Source: Vulcanisaeta distributa JCM 11213
GTDB taxonomy: Archaea > Thermoproteota > Thermoprotei > Thermoproteales > Thermocladiaceae
Direction of reading: 5' to 3'
NCBI GenBank assembly: GCA_001316125.1
Contig: BBCS01000001.1
Span: 434,001-498,000, forward strand
DNA length: 64,000 nucleotides
Made by a program: the position numbers and the translations under genes. Shown piece after piece: positions 9,791-21,211 of this stretch (position 1 is its first letter; each line of letters starts with the position of its first letter). The notes beneath the pieces were generated by a model. It had not been told where the DNA came from. It made no database searches and worked only from the letters and a program-made list of their open reading frames with translations.

Positions 9791-11347
9791 TTACGCTATT
9801 GAACCCTTAATACAGTTAATATTTAGCCATGGAGAGATTAGTATGAACTCATTATTAAGTAGGTTTGTATTCTCTTGACACCCAAGTTTCGTAGAGCCGT
9901 TCATTCTCATTATCATTAGGTTCCCAAACTCCCTATAGAGTTTCCTCGAGAAAAGCCTGGTGGCTACTACGAAATATATGCCGTGGGACCTACCAATCCT
10001 TATGCTATTAATTAATGAATTTAATAAGTCCTTATTTCCCATGAGACCCTCCGCATTATCCACAATCATGACCACCTTATTATCCCTAGAACCTATAAAC
10101 CACTTAACGATATCCTCTACGAGTATTATCTCGTAAATACTCATTAATGAATCAGGTAATTCATGAAGATCAATAATCGCAACCCTACTTCTCAAAACCC
10201 TTATTGGCTAAACACCGAGATATCCATGTTCTCACCACCAATGTTAACCATTGCATCGAAGAACCCCGTGTCCTTTAGCGAGTATGCCAAATCAACGGCC
10301 TTATTTATTGGCCCTCTACCAATTATGTTGAGTAATTCAGGATCCTTAATCGCACTAATGAAGCTCTGCACAGTATTAAGTGCCTTCTCATTCTCCATCA
10401 TTAATGTCGTGATCACGTACTTAATCTCTGGGTCCAGGTAATTAGCCGCCCTCTCAATAAACCACCTGAACCTAATGGATAATGGCATAATACTCAACTT
10501 ACCAAATCCCTTCCTCTGAAAGTCAATATTAAATTCAATACCATCATTCTTCGACATACTCATCGAAATCTTAGCCCTCCTCCTCTGAAAGCCAAGAATA
10601 CGTAACTTATCGACAACGTACTTCTTTAACTCATCAATATCCGCTGGTCGACCCAGCTTCATAAGATCTATCGGGATCAGTGCGGATGCATCGATTCCAT
10701 TCTCAATAATATCCTTTGTATACTCACCTGTCCTATCAAGTATTACTATATTCTCATAACTACTTGTCGAATACAACTCCTTAATCAACCTCTTTATAAA
10801 GAAGGACTTACCGCAACCCGGCTGACCCATTATTAACAAGCCCCCTACTAAGTGCATCCTCACTTAACGTTATTGGTATGTCATGCCCATTAATTAATGC
10901 CTTACCAAATGACAAATTTCCTGTCAATCCGAGGAATTCCCTAATAACTTCGCTACTTGGGTAAATAACCAAGCTACCGTTGATGGGTATTACAAGCAGT
11001 GATGCATAACGATATGAACCATTTCTCTTTACTCGTGAAATTACGAAATCGCTGGTAATTCTAATGTACGTTGAGTTAGTACCTTTTATTGAAAGTGGTG
11101 GACTAATTGTGCTTTCAACCTTATTAACCCTGAGGAGTACCTCATTACTCGTTGATGCATCAATAACCACAATATATGAACCAATGAATAACTTACTAAT
11201 TAAGTCATTATAGTTAAGTTTCGAGCTTACGGTTAGTATTAATTTACTGTTTTCATTAATACTCTTCTCAACGATCCCTAGCACATCACCTAATTTGTTG
11301 ATGCTAAGTTCATTAATAGCATTATCGTTAACATTGCCTCTCTGCAT
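9791..11347 (-). CDS. HerA/VirB4-like P-loop ATPase, frame broken
   Basis: Starts at ATG 11347 with about 160 residues of beta-rich N-terminal domain, then Walker A LIMGQPGCGKSFFIKRL near 10820 once the C5 run at 10841-10845 is read as four. Further on are VILDRTGEYT and, after another frame change near 10195-10210, a Walker B-like VVMIVDNAEG and a sensor-like FVVATRLFSR. The layout (N-terminal barrel, ATPase core, DRTGEY) matches the DUF87/HerA group of hexameric DNA-pumping ATPases. No NurA nuclease is next to it, so it is probably not the repair HerA. About 510 residues. Confidence 0.65.
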
Positions 11348-11455
11348 CGAGTTAGGGTCTACTCAGTAGCTTATAAGGATTCGTGAAGTATTAAGTCGTG
11401 ATACTTATGATAAACTCCACGTGAAACTTCATGAAATTTCCAAGAAACCTGAAAA

Positions 11456-12678
11456 CTACTGCGATAGGTATTCCTTAATGGCTAACGCAAGTCTCTTAAT
11501 GCCCTCGAAGATCTGCTGCGGTGTTGGGTATGTGAAGTTAAGCCTCATGTCGTTATGCCTATCCTCATTTGGATAGAAGGACTTACCCGGTACGTAAGCA
11601 ACCCCATACTTCTTAATGGCAACACTAAGCATTTCGCCAGTATCAATCCTCTCAGGCGTTGTTAACCAAATGAACATGCCAGCTGACGGCTTAGTCCAGG
11701 TAACACCCTCAGGCATGTATTCACTTAACGCTTGAAGCATCAGGTCCCTCTTACTCCTATAAATCTCCTTAATCCTCGGTATATTCCTCTCAATAACACC
11801 CCTCCTCAATAATTCAGCGGCGATGTACTGATTAAGTGTTGATGTGTGTAGGTCAATGGATTGCTTAGCAAGCTCAAACCACCTAATCATCTCACTACTC
11901 GCCGCAACCCAACCAAGCCTAAGTCCAGGTGCGGCTATCTTACTGAATGTAGATAGGTAAATAACCCTACCCTCACTATCTATTGCCTTAAGCCTTGCAG
12001 GCGGCTCCTCATCACCAAAGTATATGTAGCCGTATGGGTCATCCTCAATTACCAATAGGTCATACTTACTGGCGATGTCAAGCAGTGACTTCCTCCTCTC
12101 CATACTCATTGTAATGCCGTTGGGTTTTGACCAGTGGGTATTACGTATATGAACTTGGGTTTGCCGCCATCATCAATTATTTTCTTAATTGTGTCCTCAA
12201 GAATATCAACCTTAATTCCGTAATTATCCATGGGTATACCGATTATCCTAGGTCCATAAATTCTAAAGGCTTGCAGTGCTGCTAGGTACGTTGGGCTTTC
12301 AGTAATTACATAATCCCCAGGTTTATGAATAACCTACCAATTATATCAAGGGCTTCCTGACTACCAACCGTAACTATTATGTTCTCAGGACCATCAACCC
12401 TGATACCCTCCTTACCCATAAACCTAACTATCTCCTCCCTTAATTCCGTTACACCACCAGTGGTTCCATACTGAAGGGCCTTATCGGCCTTTGTTGATAA
12501 TACGTCCCTCGTTACTTCAATTATATCCTTAACGGGGGAATGACGAAGGGTCAGGCATTCCACCGCCAAATGAAATCACATTCTCAGTAACCCACTTCAG
12601 TAACTCCCTGATTTCAGAAGCTCTCATTAACTTTGATCTATCAGCCAGGAATTGAGTAATATTCATATTGGTCGCCAT
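11456..12678 (-). CDS. Class I/II PLP-dependent aminotransferase (aminoadipate/MocR-like group)
   Basis: About 405 residues when three frame breaks are repaired. From ATG 12678: [30 protein letters not shown] (C4 expected at the 12534-12538 run), [14 protein letters not shown], then a lost base near 12320 before [12 protein letters not shown], a lost base near 12115 before [10 protein letters not shown], and the PLP lysine in [15 protein letters not shown] near 11935. The [12 protein letters not shown] and LQY-T-G motifs are typical of the 2-aminoadipate/aromatic aminotransferases of archaea. Amino donor specificity cannot be told from sequence. Downstream of it lies HerA-like ATPase; upstream HemB, all on the minus strand. 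Confidence 0.85.
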
Positions 12679-12764
12679 GATGTGGTTAGAGGGATTTATA
12701 TTGCTTTCTCTAGAATAAAAATAAATATATTGAATAAATACTTATTTTTAGACTAAGTCATTAA

Positions 12765-13823
12765 TCAGAAGAGTCTCTCAATTTCATCGAGATAATTAAC
12801 AACATCCTTTGCAAAGTACGTGATTATTAAATCTGCTCCAGCCCTCCTAATGGCAATTAGAGACTCAAGAATTGCCTTTTTCTCATCAAGCCATCCATTC
12901 ATTATAGCAGCCTTAAGCATTGCATACTCACCACTGACCTGGTAGGCGGCTAACGGAACCTCAGGAAAGTTCTGCTTCACAAGCCTAATAACATCAAGAT
13001 AAAGCATTGCTGGTTTAACCATGACTATGTCAGCACCCTCATTAATGTCCATAGCAACCTCCTTAAGAGCCTCATGCGCATTCCTCGGATCCATCTGATA
13101 ACTACGCCTATCACCAAACTTAGGCGCACTGGCTGCAGCCTCCCTGAACGGACCGTAGAACGAACTCGCGTACTTAGCGCTGTAAGCCATTATGACAACG
13201 TCACTAAAGCCAGCCCTGTCAAGGGCTTCCCTAATTGCCTTAACCTGCCCATCCATCATGCCGGACGGCGCAACAACATCAACACCAGATTCCGCGTATG
13301 TCACTGCGGTCTTGGCGTAGAGCTCTATTGTTGAGTCATTATCAACTATATACCTGCCATCAGGCAACTTCTTAACAACACCGCAGTGGCCATGGTCCGT
13401 GTACTCGCATAGGCATACGTCAGCCATTACAATGAGTTTATCCTCAAAGGAGTCCTTAAGGAACTTAATCGTCCTCTGTATTATGCCATGCTCATCGTAC
13501 GCCGAACTACCCCCCCACTCATCCTTATGCTCAGGTATGCCAAATAAAATAACCGACCTAATGCCAGAACTAACCAACTGATCAACAAAGTTGATCAACT
13601 TATCATTAAGGGGCCACCTGTACTGTCCGGGCAGTGACTTAATGGGTTCAGGTTCGTTAATGTCCTCCCTGACGAATATGGGCATTACGAAGTCATCAGG
13701 CCTGAGCATGGTCTCGGCAACCATATTCCTAATGAGCACATTTGACCTAAGCCTCCTGGGCCTATTAACGGGGGGGTAATTAAACAGGTAATTCCTCAAC
13801 CTAATACTTTCAGTAACAACCAC
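12765..13823 (-). CDS. hemB: Delta-aminolevulinic acid dehydratase (porphobilinogen synthase)
   Basis: Condenses two 5-aminolevulinates to porphobilinogen in heme/siroheme synthesis. 352 residues, intact frame. The zinc-binding cysteines are in [14 protein letters not shown] (residues about 137-150); Schiff-base lysines are in [14 protein letters not shown] and [10 protein letters not shown]. Start GTG 13823 follows a TATA box (13847-13858, complement) by 24 nt. C7 at 13510 gives [10 protein letters not shown] where the family has one Gly, and G7 at 13771 gives NYPPVNRP; both fit the +3 pattern. No other heme gene is close. Confidence 0.96.
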   Translation of the reverse strand: MVVTESIRLRNYLFNYPPVNRPRRLRSNVLIRNMVAETMLRPDDFVMPIFVREDINEPEPIKSLPGQYRWPLNDKLINFVDQLVSSGIRSVILFGIPEHKDEWGGSSAYDEHGIIQRTIKFLKDSFEDKLIVMADVCLCEYTDHGHCGVVKKLPDGRYIVDNDSTIELYAKTAVTYAESGVDVVAPSGMMDGQVKAIREALDRAGFSDVVIMAYSAKYASSFYGPFREAAASAPKFGDRRSYQMDPRNAHEALKEVAMDINEGADIVMVKPAMLYLDVIRLVKQNFPEVPLAAYQVSGEYAMLKAAIMNGWLDEKKAILESLIAIRRAGADLIITYFAKDVVNYLDEIERLF

Positions 13824-13846
13824 AGTATTGAAGCGCCAAAGTACCT

Positions 13847-13858
13847 GTTTAAAAATAA
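13847..13858 (-). promoter_or_regulatory. TATA box of hemB
   Basis: On the minus strand TTATTTTTAAAC precedes the GTG start at 13823 by about 24 nt, the spacing of a leaderless archaeal promoter. Confidence 0.55.
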
Positions 13859-13869
13859 TGCTTCCCTAA

Positions 13870-14640
13870 TCACTGGGGAATAAAGAACGAGTAAATACCA
13901 AGGCCGATCATGAACAAACCCAACATGCCAAGAGCAACCCTACCGGCCTCAGCCACAACGCTCCAATCACCAATGCTCTTAACCACACCTTTATAGATGG
14001 CTAGTACTATGATCGCCTGGGCTAACCAAGAACCAAAACCAAACATGAAACCAACTAGGAATGATAAACCAGTCATAATCATGGGAACGATAGCAATAGT
14101 CAGAATTAATACTATGAAGAAGTCACCACCGAATGCCGCGGCTAAGCCGTGAATCCATATTAACTTATAATCCGCGGTCTTAACGTCATGGTAATCCCCA
14201 TGCCTTCCAAATACTAGGTATGCGGCAACCCCCCCTATCATTGTTAACCCAACAATTATATCAACGTATGGATCAAGAACTGAAGTATTAAGTAATCCCA
14301 TCAACTCACCAATTAAGGCGCTCATCAAAGTCCACACTAGGGTCAAGGCACCGGCAAATACGGAAACGGCAGCTATAACACCCCCCCTCACGTTTCTCTG
14401 CATCAAGCCGTAGGTCACCGTTATTGGCCAGGTATGCTCATCAGGCTTCAAACCATGTATCACACCAACAATGAGCACGGCAATTAACCAGTAGGGCCCC
14501 CCCATGGACTTAACTATGTACTTAGCAAGGGGCTCGAGTACTTCGGGCATTGACATTATGGCAATAATTATAGCCACTGATATAATGCCTGCCAATAGCC
14601 ATATCTTGGGTGACCTTCTTGAGAATGTGATTTTCCGCAT
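13870..14640 (-). CDS. NicO/RcnA-like polytopic membrane protein, probable metal transporter
   Basis: 256 residues, about seven membrane helices. A motif HGLKPDEH (residues about 62-69) in a helix resembles the HX4DH metal motif of nickel/cobalt transporters, and a His/Asp-rich loop RHGDYHDVKTADYK lies in the middle. The gene is transcribed away from feoB from a shared 113-bp region with two palindromes, which supports a role in metal (Fe, Ni or Co) handling. C7 runs at 14229, 14381 and 14507 each add a Gly within membrane segments. Substrate is inferred from context, not proven; export of excess metal is an alternative to uptake. Confidence 0.6.
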   Translation of the reverse strand: MRKITFSRRSPKIWLLAGIISVAIIIAIMSMPEVLEPLAKYIVKSMGGPYWLIAVLIVGVIHGLKPDEHTWPITVTYGLMQRNVRGGVIAAVSVFAGALTLVWTLMSALIGELMGLLNTSVLDPYVDIIVGLTMIGGVAAYLVFGRHGDYHDVKTADYKLIWIHGLAAAFGGDFFIVLILTIAIVPMIMTGLSFLVGFMFGFGSWLAQAIIVLAIYKGVVKSIGDWSVVAEAGRVALGMLGLFMIGLGIYSFFIPQ

Positions 14641-14644
14641 ATTA

Positions 14645-14695
14645 TTAGGGTTACCCTAATGATACTTATAAACCTTTCTGTTAGGGCTACCCTAA
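14645..14695. promoter_or_regulatory. Divergent metal-responsive control region: two near-identical palindromes around a TATA box
   Basis: TTAGGGTTACCCTAA (14645-14659) and TTAGGGCTACCCTAA (14681-14695) are 15-bp palindromes differing at one central base, centres 36 bp apart. Between them lies ACTTATAAAC, a TATA-like element. They resemble the inverted TTAGG...CCTAA half-sites of DtxR/MntR-type repressors. Their place between a metal-transporter-like gene and feoB suggests iron (or Mn/Ni) repression of both. The binding protein is not in the window. Confidence 0.7.
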
Positions 14696-14753
14696 TTCAG
14701 CCCAAAGAATAGCTTTTTAAGTAGCTTATCATTATGAATATCTGAATAAGTAT

Positions 14754-16757
14754 ATGCATAATAACATTAAGGTTCTTATCGCTGGTATACCAAATTGTGG
14801 TAAATCCACCATAGTCAGTGAACTCAGTGGCGTTACCATAAGGACCGCTAATTACCCAGGTACCACGGTTTCAATAAATAGAATTGAATATAGCATTAAC
14901 GGGATTAAAATGTCAATCATAGACCTACCAGGAACCTACAGCCTTAGAGCCGATATGATCGATGAGTCTGTGGCTGCCAGGGAGATATTACGGGGGGGTG
15001 ACTATGACGGCATAATAGTGGTTGGATCTGCACTTGACCCTGAACAGACTCTCTACTTACTTATTCAAGTCCTTGAACTAGGTAAACCTGTAATTCTAGT
15101 TCTTAATATGATGGATTTAGCATCTAGGAGGGGCTTTCAATACGACATTAAGGGATTAAGTAAAGCCTTAGGAATACCTGTATTACCTACAGTAGCTGCT
15201 AAGGGCGCCGGTTGAGTAAATTGAAGAATATGATAATTAAGATATATGAATTAAGGCAGGGTAATACGCATATTATTAATTACGGAAAACTTGAGAAATA
15301 CATAGAGACTTTGTCTAATACTCGGAATATCACGGGGGCTTGCAATAGAGGTGATCAGTGATAACCTAGTTGCGAAGGAAATAATAGATAGCCTATTGAA
15401 TAATGATTATGTTAGGCAGTTGATTGAGAACGCCCGTAGAGAGATTGAAGATGTAAGTAGTTATGTCGCGGCTATGCGCTGGAATGTTGTAAGATCACTT
15501 ATTAATAGGTTTGTTATAAAGAGTGGAAAGCCCTCGCCCAGTAGGTATGACGAATTATTCATGAATCCTAAATACGGACCAATCATCTCCATTTTATTAT
15601 TATTTGTAATAGCTGAGACCGTATTCCTCGCCCTAGAACCACTGGTGGACCTATTATCAACTGCCCTTAATTCATTGCCAATAAATGATGTTGTTGGGTA
15701 TTACGTAACCAATGAATTAATTAGGTCATTAATTATTGATGGGGGGGTGTGGAATGGGATATCAACATTAATAGACTTTATACCCTACGTCTTTGGGGGG
15801 GTTGCCCTCCTGATAGCGTTTATAGAGGATTCAGGATTGATCGTGAGAATATCATTCCCAATAGAGAGGTGGTTAAGGCGTGTTGGTATCTTCAAGGGGG
15901 TTTAATATACTTAATCGCCGGCTCTGGGTGTAATGTACCTGCAATAACCGCCACTAAAGCTATGCCAAACATTAGGGATAGGGTACTCACTGCATTAATG
16001 ATCCCCCCCTACATACCATGCACCGCCAGGTTCGTGATAATATCATTAATAGCCGCCGCAGTATTACCGCATTTAATGGGCCTCGTTGTTGTACTACCCT
16101 ATGCAGTGGCGTTAATCGGCGTGATTATTATATCGAGTTTCTCAAAGGTACATTTAAAGTTCATAGGTAGAAAAGCGCCGTATTCTTATACATTACCTCC
16201 ATTAGTATTACCCTTACATAAGGCATTCATTAAGAAGGTTTGGCATTATACTTATGAATTCATTTCCAGGGCTGGGGGGGCGTTAATAGTGATTTTTATA
16301 ATAGTAATGTGGTTCCTTTCAATAAGTGGACCAAGTGGTGTAATAGGCCCAAAGGCTCTTGATAATCCTGTGCTCCTGAGGCAAACGTGGCTTGGCATAA
16401 TAGGTAATGCATTGTCGCCATTGCTAAGCCAATAGGCATACCCTGGCAGTTCTCTGCGGCGTTGGTTTATGGGTATATATTTAAGGAAGTTGTATTAAGC
16501 ACTCTGGCTTTAACGTATGGTGTTGAGGAGGGTGGCTTATTCATGCGGTTAAATCATTTATTTCGCCGCCATCCGCCATAGCACTGATAGTTTTTACAAC
16601 TTTCTACTCACCATGTATTGCAACGCTTATTACCGAGAAGCAGATTGTGGGCTTGAGGCTTACGGTGATCAACACGATTTTACAGTTCCTAGTAGCGTTA
16701 GGATTAGCATACATGGCTTATCACATGGCATTAATTGCATTGAGGTTGTTCGTATGA
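14754..16757 (+). CDS. feoB: Ferrous iron transporter FeoB
   Basis: GTP-gated Fe(II) uptake protein of the membrane. G domain: P-loop GIPNCGKST (near 14785), DLPGTYSL, NMMDLA. Membrane part: FIEDSGLIVRISF, GSGCNVPAI (15920-15950), IPYIPCTARF, and YSPCIATLI near 16605, the two paired gates of FeoB. Frame breaks: lost T near 15212 (GAGLSKLK), G5 at 15334-15338 (ITGLAIEV), the G run at 15896-15900, lost base near 16432 (LAKPIGIPW) and near 16545 (LFHAVKSF). Full length about 665 residues, normal. The stop overlaps the feoA start (ATGA at 16754). G7/C7 runs at 14992, 15741, 15795, 15993 and 16273 each add a residue. Confidence 0.93.
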
Positions 16758-17059
16758 GCGTAAATAACGAGTATATACCAATAAATAGAATACCAAACAA
16801 CTCACTGGTAAAGATAGTCAAACTCGGTAGTGATAGGCTAATCGACCTCGGTTTAATGACCGGTTCAGTTGTTAGGGTACTAATAAGTACGCCCTGTGGA
16901 CCGGTCCTCATTCAGAGGGAGGATGGATCGGTAATTGTGCTTGATGCTGATATCGCATCTAGCACCCTAGTATCCATTGTATCAAGCCAGAACCAGCCAG
17001 GTATAGACATAGGAGGAGGTGGGGGGGTTGGAGCCATTAATGGTGCATTTTTATATTAG
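16754..17059 (+). CDS. feoA: FeoA-like SH3 domain protein
   Basis: 101 residues from ATG 16754 (MSVNNEYIPINRIPNN). The FeoA pattern is clear: SLVKIVKLGSDRLIDLGLMTGSVVRVL, then CGPVLIQREDGSVIVLDADIAS. FeoA assists FeoB. Start overlaps the feoB stop by 4 nt, so the two are translationally coupled. The C-terminal tail is Gly-rich with a G7 run at 17021-17027 (IGGGGGVG), lengthening a tail that normally ends soon after the SH3 fold. Confidence 0.88.
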   Translation: MSVNNEYIPINRIPNNSLVKIVKLGSDRLIDLGLMTGSVVRVLISTPCGPVLIQREDGSVIVLDADIASSTLVSIVSSQNQPGIDIGGGGGVGAINGAFLY

Positions 17060-17111
17060 TTAATGCCTATATAGAGCAAACACTTTAGAGTCTTAACCTG
17101 AGCCAGTAAAT

Positions 17112-18050
17112 ATGCCTTTAGATCCGGCGGTTAGGAAAATCCTTGAGGAACTGAACAAGATAATGCCACAAATGACCAAGATACCACTTGATGAGTTCAG
17201 GAAGATGTTTAGGGCGTTCTTCGCGTCACAGCCAAGAAGACCCATTTATAAGGTCTACGACATAACCATACCAGGCACCGAGGCGAAAATACCCACCAGG
17301 GTCTACATACCCAGGGAAGGCACTAATTTCGGGGGTTCTCGTTTATCTCCATGGTGGTGGTTTCGTACTTGGCGATGTGGAGACCTATGACCCATTATGT
17401 AGGGAGATAGCCGCTGCCTGCGACTGTGTGGTGGTTTCCGTGGATTATAGGCTAGCCCCCCCGAGCATAAATTCCCAGCAGCCGTAATTGACGCCTTTGA
17501 CTCCGTAAGGTGGGTTCTCGAGCATGCAAAGGAAATCAATGGCGACCCAGAGAAGGTAGCCGTTGGCGGCGACAGCGCTGGTGGTAATCTGGCTGCCGTA
17601 GTGGCGATAATGGCTAGGGACCAGGGACTCAAACCAAGCCTAAAGTACCAGGTCTTGATAAACCCATTTGTAGGCGTTGATCTAGCTTCATACTCAATGA
17701 GAGAATACTCCACTGGTCTATTCCTTGAGCGTGAGGCAATGGCGTTCTTTAACAAGGCTTACTTAAGAAGCCCAGCCGACGTGTTTGATCCAATGTTCTC
17801 ACCAATATTCGTAAACAACCTAAGTAACTTACCGCCGGCTCTAATAATAACGTCAGAGTATGACCCATTAAGAGACTCCGCTGAAACATATGCAGCAAAG
17901 CTTGCTGAGGCGGGGGGGGTATCGACAGTAATTGTGCGTTTTAATGGGGGGGTGATCCACGGATTTTACGGACTCCCAATACCGCATGCTAAAATAGTAA
18001 TAGGGTTAGTAGGAATGGCACTAAGGCAAGTATTTTATAATAGGTACTGA
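17112..18050 (+). CDS. Alpha/beta hydrolase, hormone-sensitive-lipase family carboxylesterase
   Basis: About 308 residues. HSL signature HGGGFVLGD (17360-17385), nucleophile [10 protein letters not shown] near 17570, acid in TSEYDPLRD, catalytic His in VIHGFYGLP. Cleaves short-chain esters; probably cytosolic. Two frame breaks: G5 at 17331-17335 ([12 protein letters not shown] needs four) and C7 at 17456-17462 (RLAPEHKFP needs five). G8 at 17912 and G7 at 17946 add single Gly residues ([16 protein letters not shown]). Starts about 50 nt after feoA. Confidence 0.92.
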
Positions 18051-18110
18051 AAAATCGAATCAATGATTACAGCGCTTCAATGGATAAAAAATAAAAATAA
18101 GTAATCTTTA

Positions 18111-18831
18111 ATGAAGTTAATGGTTATGGATGTTATTCATTTATTAATATTAAAATTGCTCCTAAAGATGACTTTAAAGATTGTAAGAGAACAAAATGCA
18201 GCAGGTGGCTTATCATTATATAAATTACTTATAAATTATGCAAACATAAGTATTGCAACCATATATAGAAAAATAACTGACTTAATGATGTGGGGGCTAT
18301 GTGATTAGGGTTAATAAGAATCATTACTTAATAACAACTAAGGGTTTAATTATAATGGCATTATCATGCATAAGTGGTCTTATTAACGATGATGAGGTTT
18401 GTCAAGATGCCACATTATTACTTAAGCATGAATGGAATTTAGATGAATTTGATGATGAGAGTATTAAAGCCTACCTAAAACTACTTATGACTAAAGTATC
18501 TAAGTATGGATTAGACCCATTACAGGTATTACCAAGTCTTAATTTCTCTAAGTCAGTACTCTTCCTAATACCAGATAACATTTACTATGTGAATAGTAAG
18601 TCAATGCTGGATTTAATGATTGAAGAGTTAGGTGATAAAGAATTAGTTATGAAAGCGCAGGGCATAATTGCTAAAGCCTTGATGTTGTTGTTACCAAGTA
18701 CGACATTAGATGATGGTTGTAGAGCCATTACAATAAGCGGCAAAGTAATTGCCTTAAAATGTAGAGTTAAGGGTTATACCCTCGATTCTAAGTGTCCCGT
18801 GCTCATTAAGTTAACGAACAATAAACTATAA
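18111..18831 (+). CDS. Winged-helix transcription regulator, about 240 aa
   Basis: The N-terminal 80 residues form a winged-helix pattern: LSLYKLLINYANISIATIYRKITDLMMWGYV, VNKNHYLITTKGLIIMAL. The frame is split by a G5 run at 18292-18296 which should be four (MMWGYVIRVNK). The remaining 150 residues are alpha/beta, hydrophobic stretches without membrane helices, and end in a beta-rich region (KVIALKCRVKGYTL); I do not recognise this part. It lies between an esterase and an APC permease, and A/T-rich promoter-like DNA (18070-18105) precedes it. DNA target unknown. Confidence 0.6.
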
Positions 18832-18943
18832 TTTTATCAACTTTAAGAAAAAATTAAGTTTAAATATTATTTTATAAAATCTTCTATTTTCACGATAATA
18901 TATCAATAACGTTTTTATAATAAGCATATAATAATTTATTTTA

Positions 18944-20809
18944 ATGTCAGCCCCTGTCTTTGGGGGAAGAAAGGGCATCAAAGTATGATGCTCAGTTAAG
19001 GAGAGCATTGAATTTCTGGGATATTGCGTATTTAGAGATTGGTTCAATGATTGGTAGCGGTTGGATGTTCGCGCCTTTGCTCGCAGCCTCAATCGTAGGC
19101 CCAGCATCAATAATATCGTGGTTAATCGCAGGGATACTTGTCTACTTCATTGCTGAGGCATATACCGAGGTTGCCAGCATGTTCCCAAGGTCAGGAGGTC
19201 TCGTTAGATTTCCGCAATACACCCACGGACTCTTTGCCTCCTATTGGATAGCATGGACAACGTTATTATATGTAATCGCGGTTGCACCTGCCGAGGCGCT
19301 GGCAACAACTACATACTTATCAGCGCTCGTGCCTGGGTTGTTAATACCAGGTACGATGGAATTAAGCGCACTTGGTTATTTAGTGGCGGCTATCTTGCTC
19401 ATTTTCTACTTCTTACTTAATTGGTTCGGTGTTCATGTAATGGGTAAGACGAACACGGCCGTTGGTTGGTACAAACTATTAATACCAACCTTCACGATAA
19501 TCCTACTACTCGTCTTCCTGCTTCACCCAATTAATTACAGCGGATTGCCAGGCGGCTTCATGCCTTATGGCTTATCGACTATCTTCTTGGCAATACCAAC
19601 GACTGGTATAGCTTCGCATACCTAGGCTTTAGACAAAGCGTCGAATTCTCAGGCGAAGTCATAAGGCCTAGGGAAATAGCCAAGGGCGCTGTTTTGGGTT
19701 TCACATTGGTCGTGATCATATACGTATTACTAGAAACGGCATTTGTGGGAGCCATAGACTGGAGTAAAATCTCGGTACAACCTGGCGATTGGAGTAGTCT
19801 TACAAAGTCTATATTGTCAAGGGGCCCATTGTATCAATTACTCACTTTGTCCGGTATCGCAGTACTTACGGCATTTGCCATATTATTCATAGTAGATGCT
19901 GTACTTTCACCATCCGGTACAGGTTGGATTTATGTGGGTGGTACCGCCAGATCGCTATACGGCATGGCCGCTAATGGACAATTACCTGAGTGGTTCCTAT
20001 ACCTCAATAGGCATAAAGTGCCTAGGTGGGGGGGCACAATCGCCGCATTAATAGTTGGTTTCCTCTTCCTTTATAAGTTCCCGGCCTGGGGGGGCTTAAT
20101 AGTCACGTTTATAACAAGTGCCGGTTACTTAACGTTTATAGTGTCAGGACCATTATCATTAGCCCTCAGGAGGTTAGCACCAAATGCGCCTAGATATTAT
20201 AGGATACCAGCAATAACGATCTTCTCGGCGTTAGCCACGATCTCCGTCTACCTAATTGTTTACTGGTCTACATTCGACATACTATGGGGTGTCATAGTCT
20301 TCATACTCGCGGGTCTCCCAATATTCTTTATGTATGTGATGCCCACAAAGCTCGGTGTGAATAAATCTAGGGGTGTTATTGCCGGTATTATTTATTGGAT
20401 CGTCTTAGCATTAGCGACTTACTTCATGCTCTACGAGCCGATTATCGTTCCGTACGAGAGCGCTGGTAAGCTACCGTTGACAAGTTACCACGCTGGTTTG
20501 TTCCTGGCCTATTACGTGATAATCCTTACAATGACCATCGGCTTAACATTATGGCTTTCCAGGGATGTTCCGAGCGACTTAAAGATTCACATTAAGGCTG
20601 GTTGGTGGATCGTAGCCACATTATTCACAGTATTTCCACTGTCATTCTTCGGTCAATTTGGAGTATTCGCAAACCCACCAATACCATGGCCATACGACAC
20701 GATAACCGCCATAATAATAGGCATAATCATACATATATACGGAGCAAGAAGTGCATTTATGACACCGGACCTAAAGTACGCATTAGAGAGACTAGCACAT
20801 TCATCGTAA
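18944..20809 (+). CDS. APC superfamily amino acid permease
   Basis: About 620 residues, 12 or more membrane helices. Start ATG 18944 (MSAPVFGEERASKYD) once the G5 at 18962-18966 is read as four; FWDIAYLEIGSMIGSGWMFAP is the helix 1 substrate loop of the APC family. A lost T near 19615 (GIAFAYLGFRQSVEFSGEV) interrupts the frame again. G7 runs at 20028 and 20088 add Gly. Probable role: H+- or Na+-coupled amino acid or amine uptake. The start is preceded by TTTTTATAATAAGC (18912-18925), a good TATA box. Confidence 0.88.
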
Positions 20810-20902
20810 CACATAAGAACTAAGTAATTAACCATTAATAACACATCAATATCCACAGACAACGCAAAAAGCTTAAAAACAAAATAATGAATATACCTAA
20901 CT

Positions 20903-20976
20903 GGGCCCGTAGCTCAGCAAGGCCAGAGCGGCGGGCTCCAGACCCGTAGGTCGTGGGTTCAAATCCCACGGGCCCA
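20903..20976 (+). tRNA. tRNA-Trp (CCA), one nucleotide short at the T-stem/acceptor junction
   Basis: Acceptor GGGCCCG, D arm GCTC/GAGC, anticodon stem GCGGG/CCCGT with loop CTCCAGA (anticodon CCA), T arm GTGGG-TTCAAAT-CCCAC, then GGGCCC-A and an encoded CCA (20977-20979). To satisfy both the 5-bp T stem and the 7-bp acceptor, two C are needed where only one stands (after CCCA at 20969). TATA-like AGCTTAAAAAC at 20869-20879. No intron seen. Confidence 0.92.
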
Positions 20977-21211
20977 CCAGTTTTACATTCAATCACTTAA
21001 TAACTGTTATGATATAACGTAATCCATGTTATAGTCATAGAAATAAATAATCATGGTTATTATCATATAGGTAGTCCATGGCAATGGGTCATATTTTACA
21101 AAAGCACTCTTGTAGGTTATTATTATCTTAGTTACGTTTATATTTTAATTTTCAATTTATACCATCACATAATAAAGAAGGTTTTTATAGTATCTTGGGC
21201 AATTAATTTGC

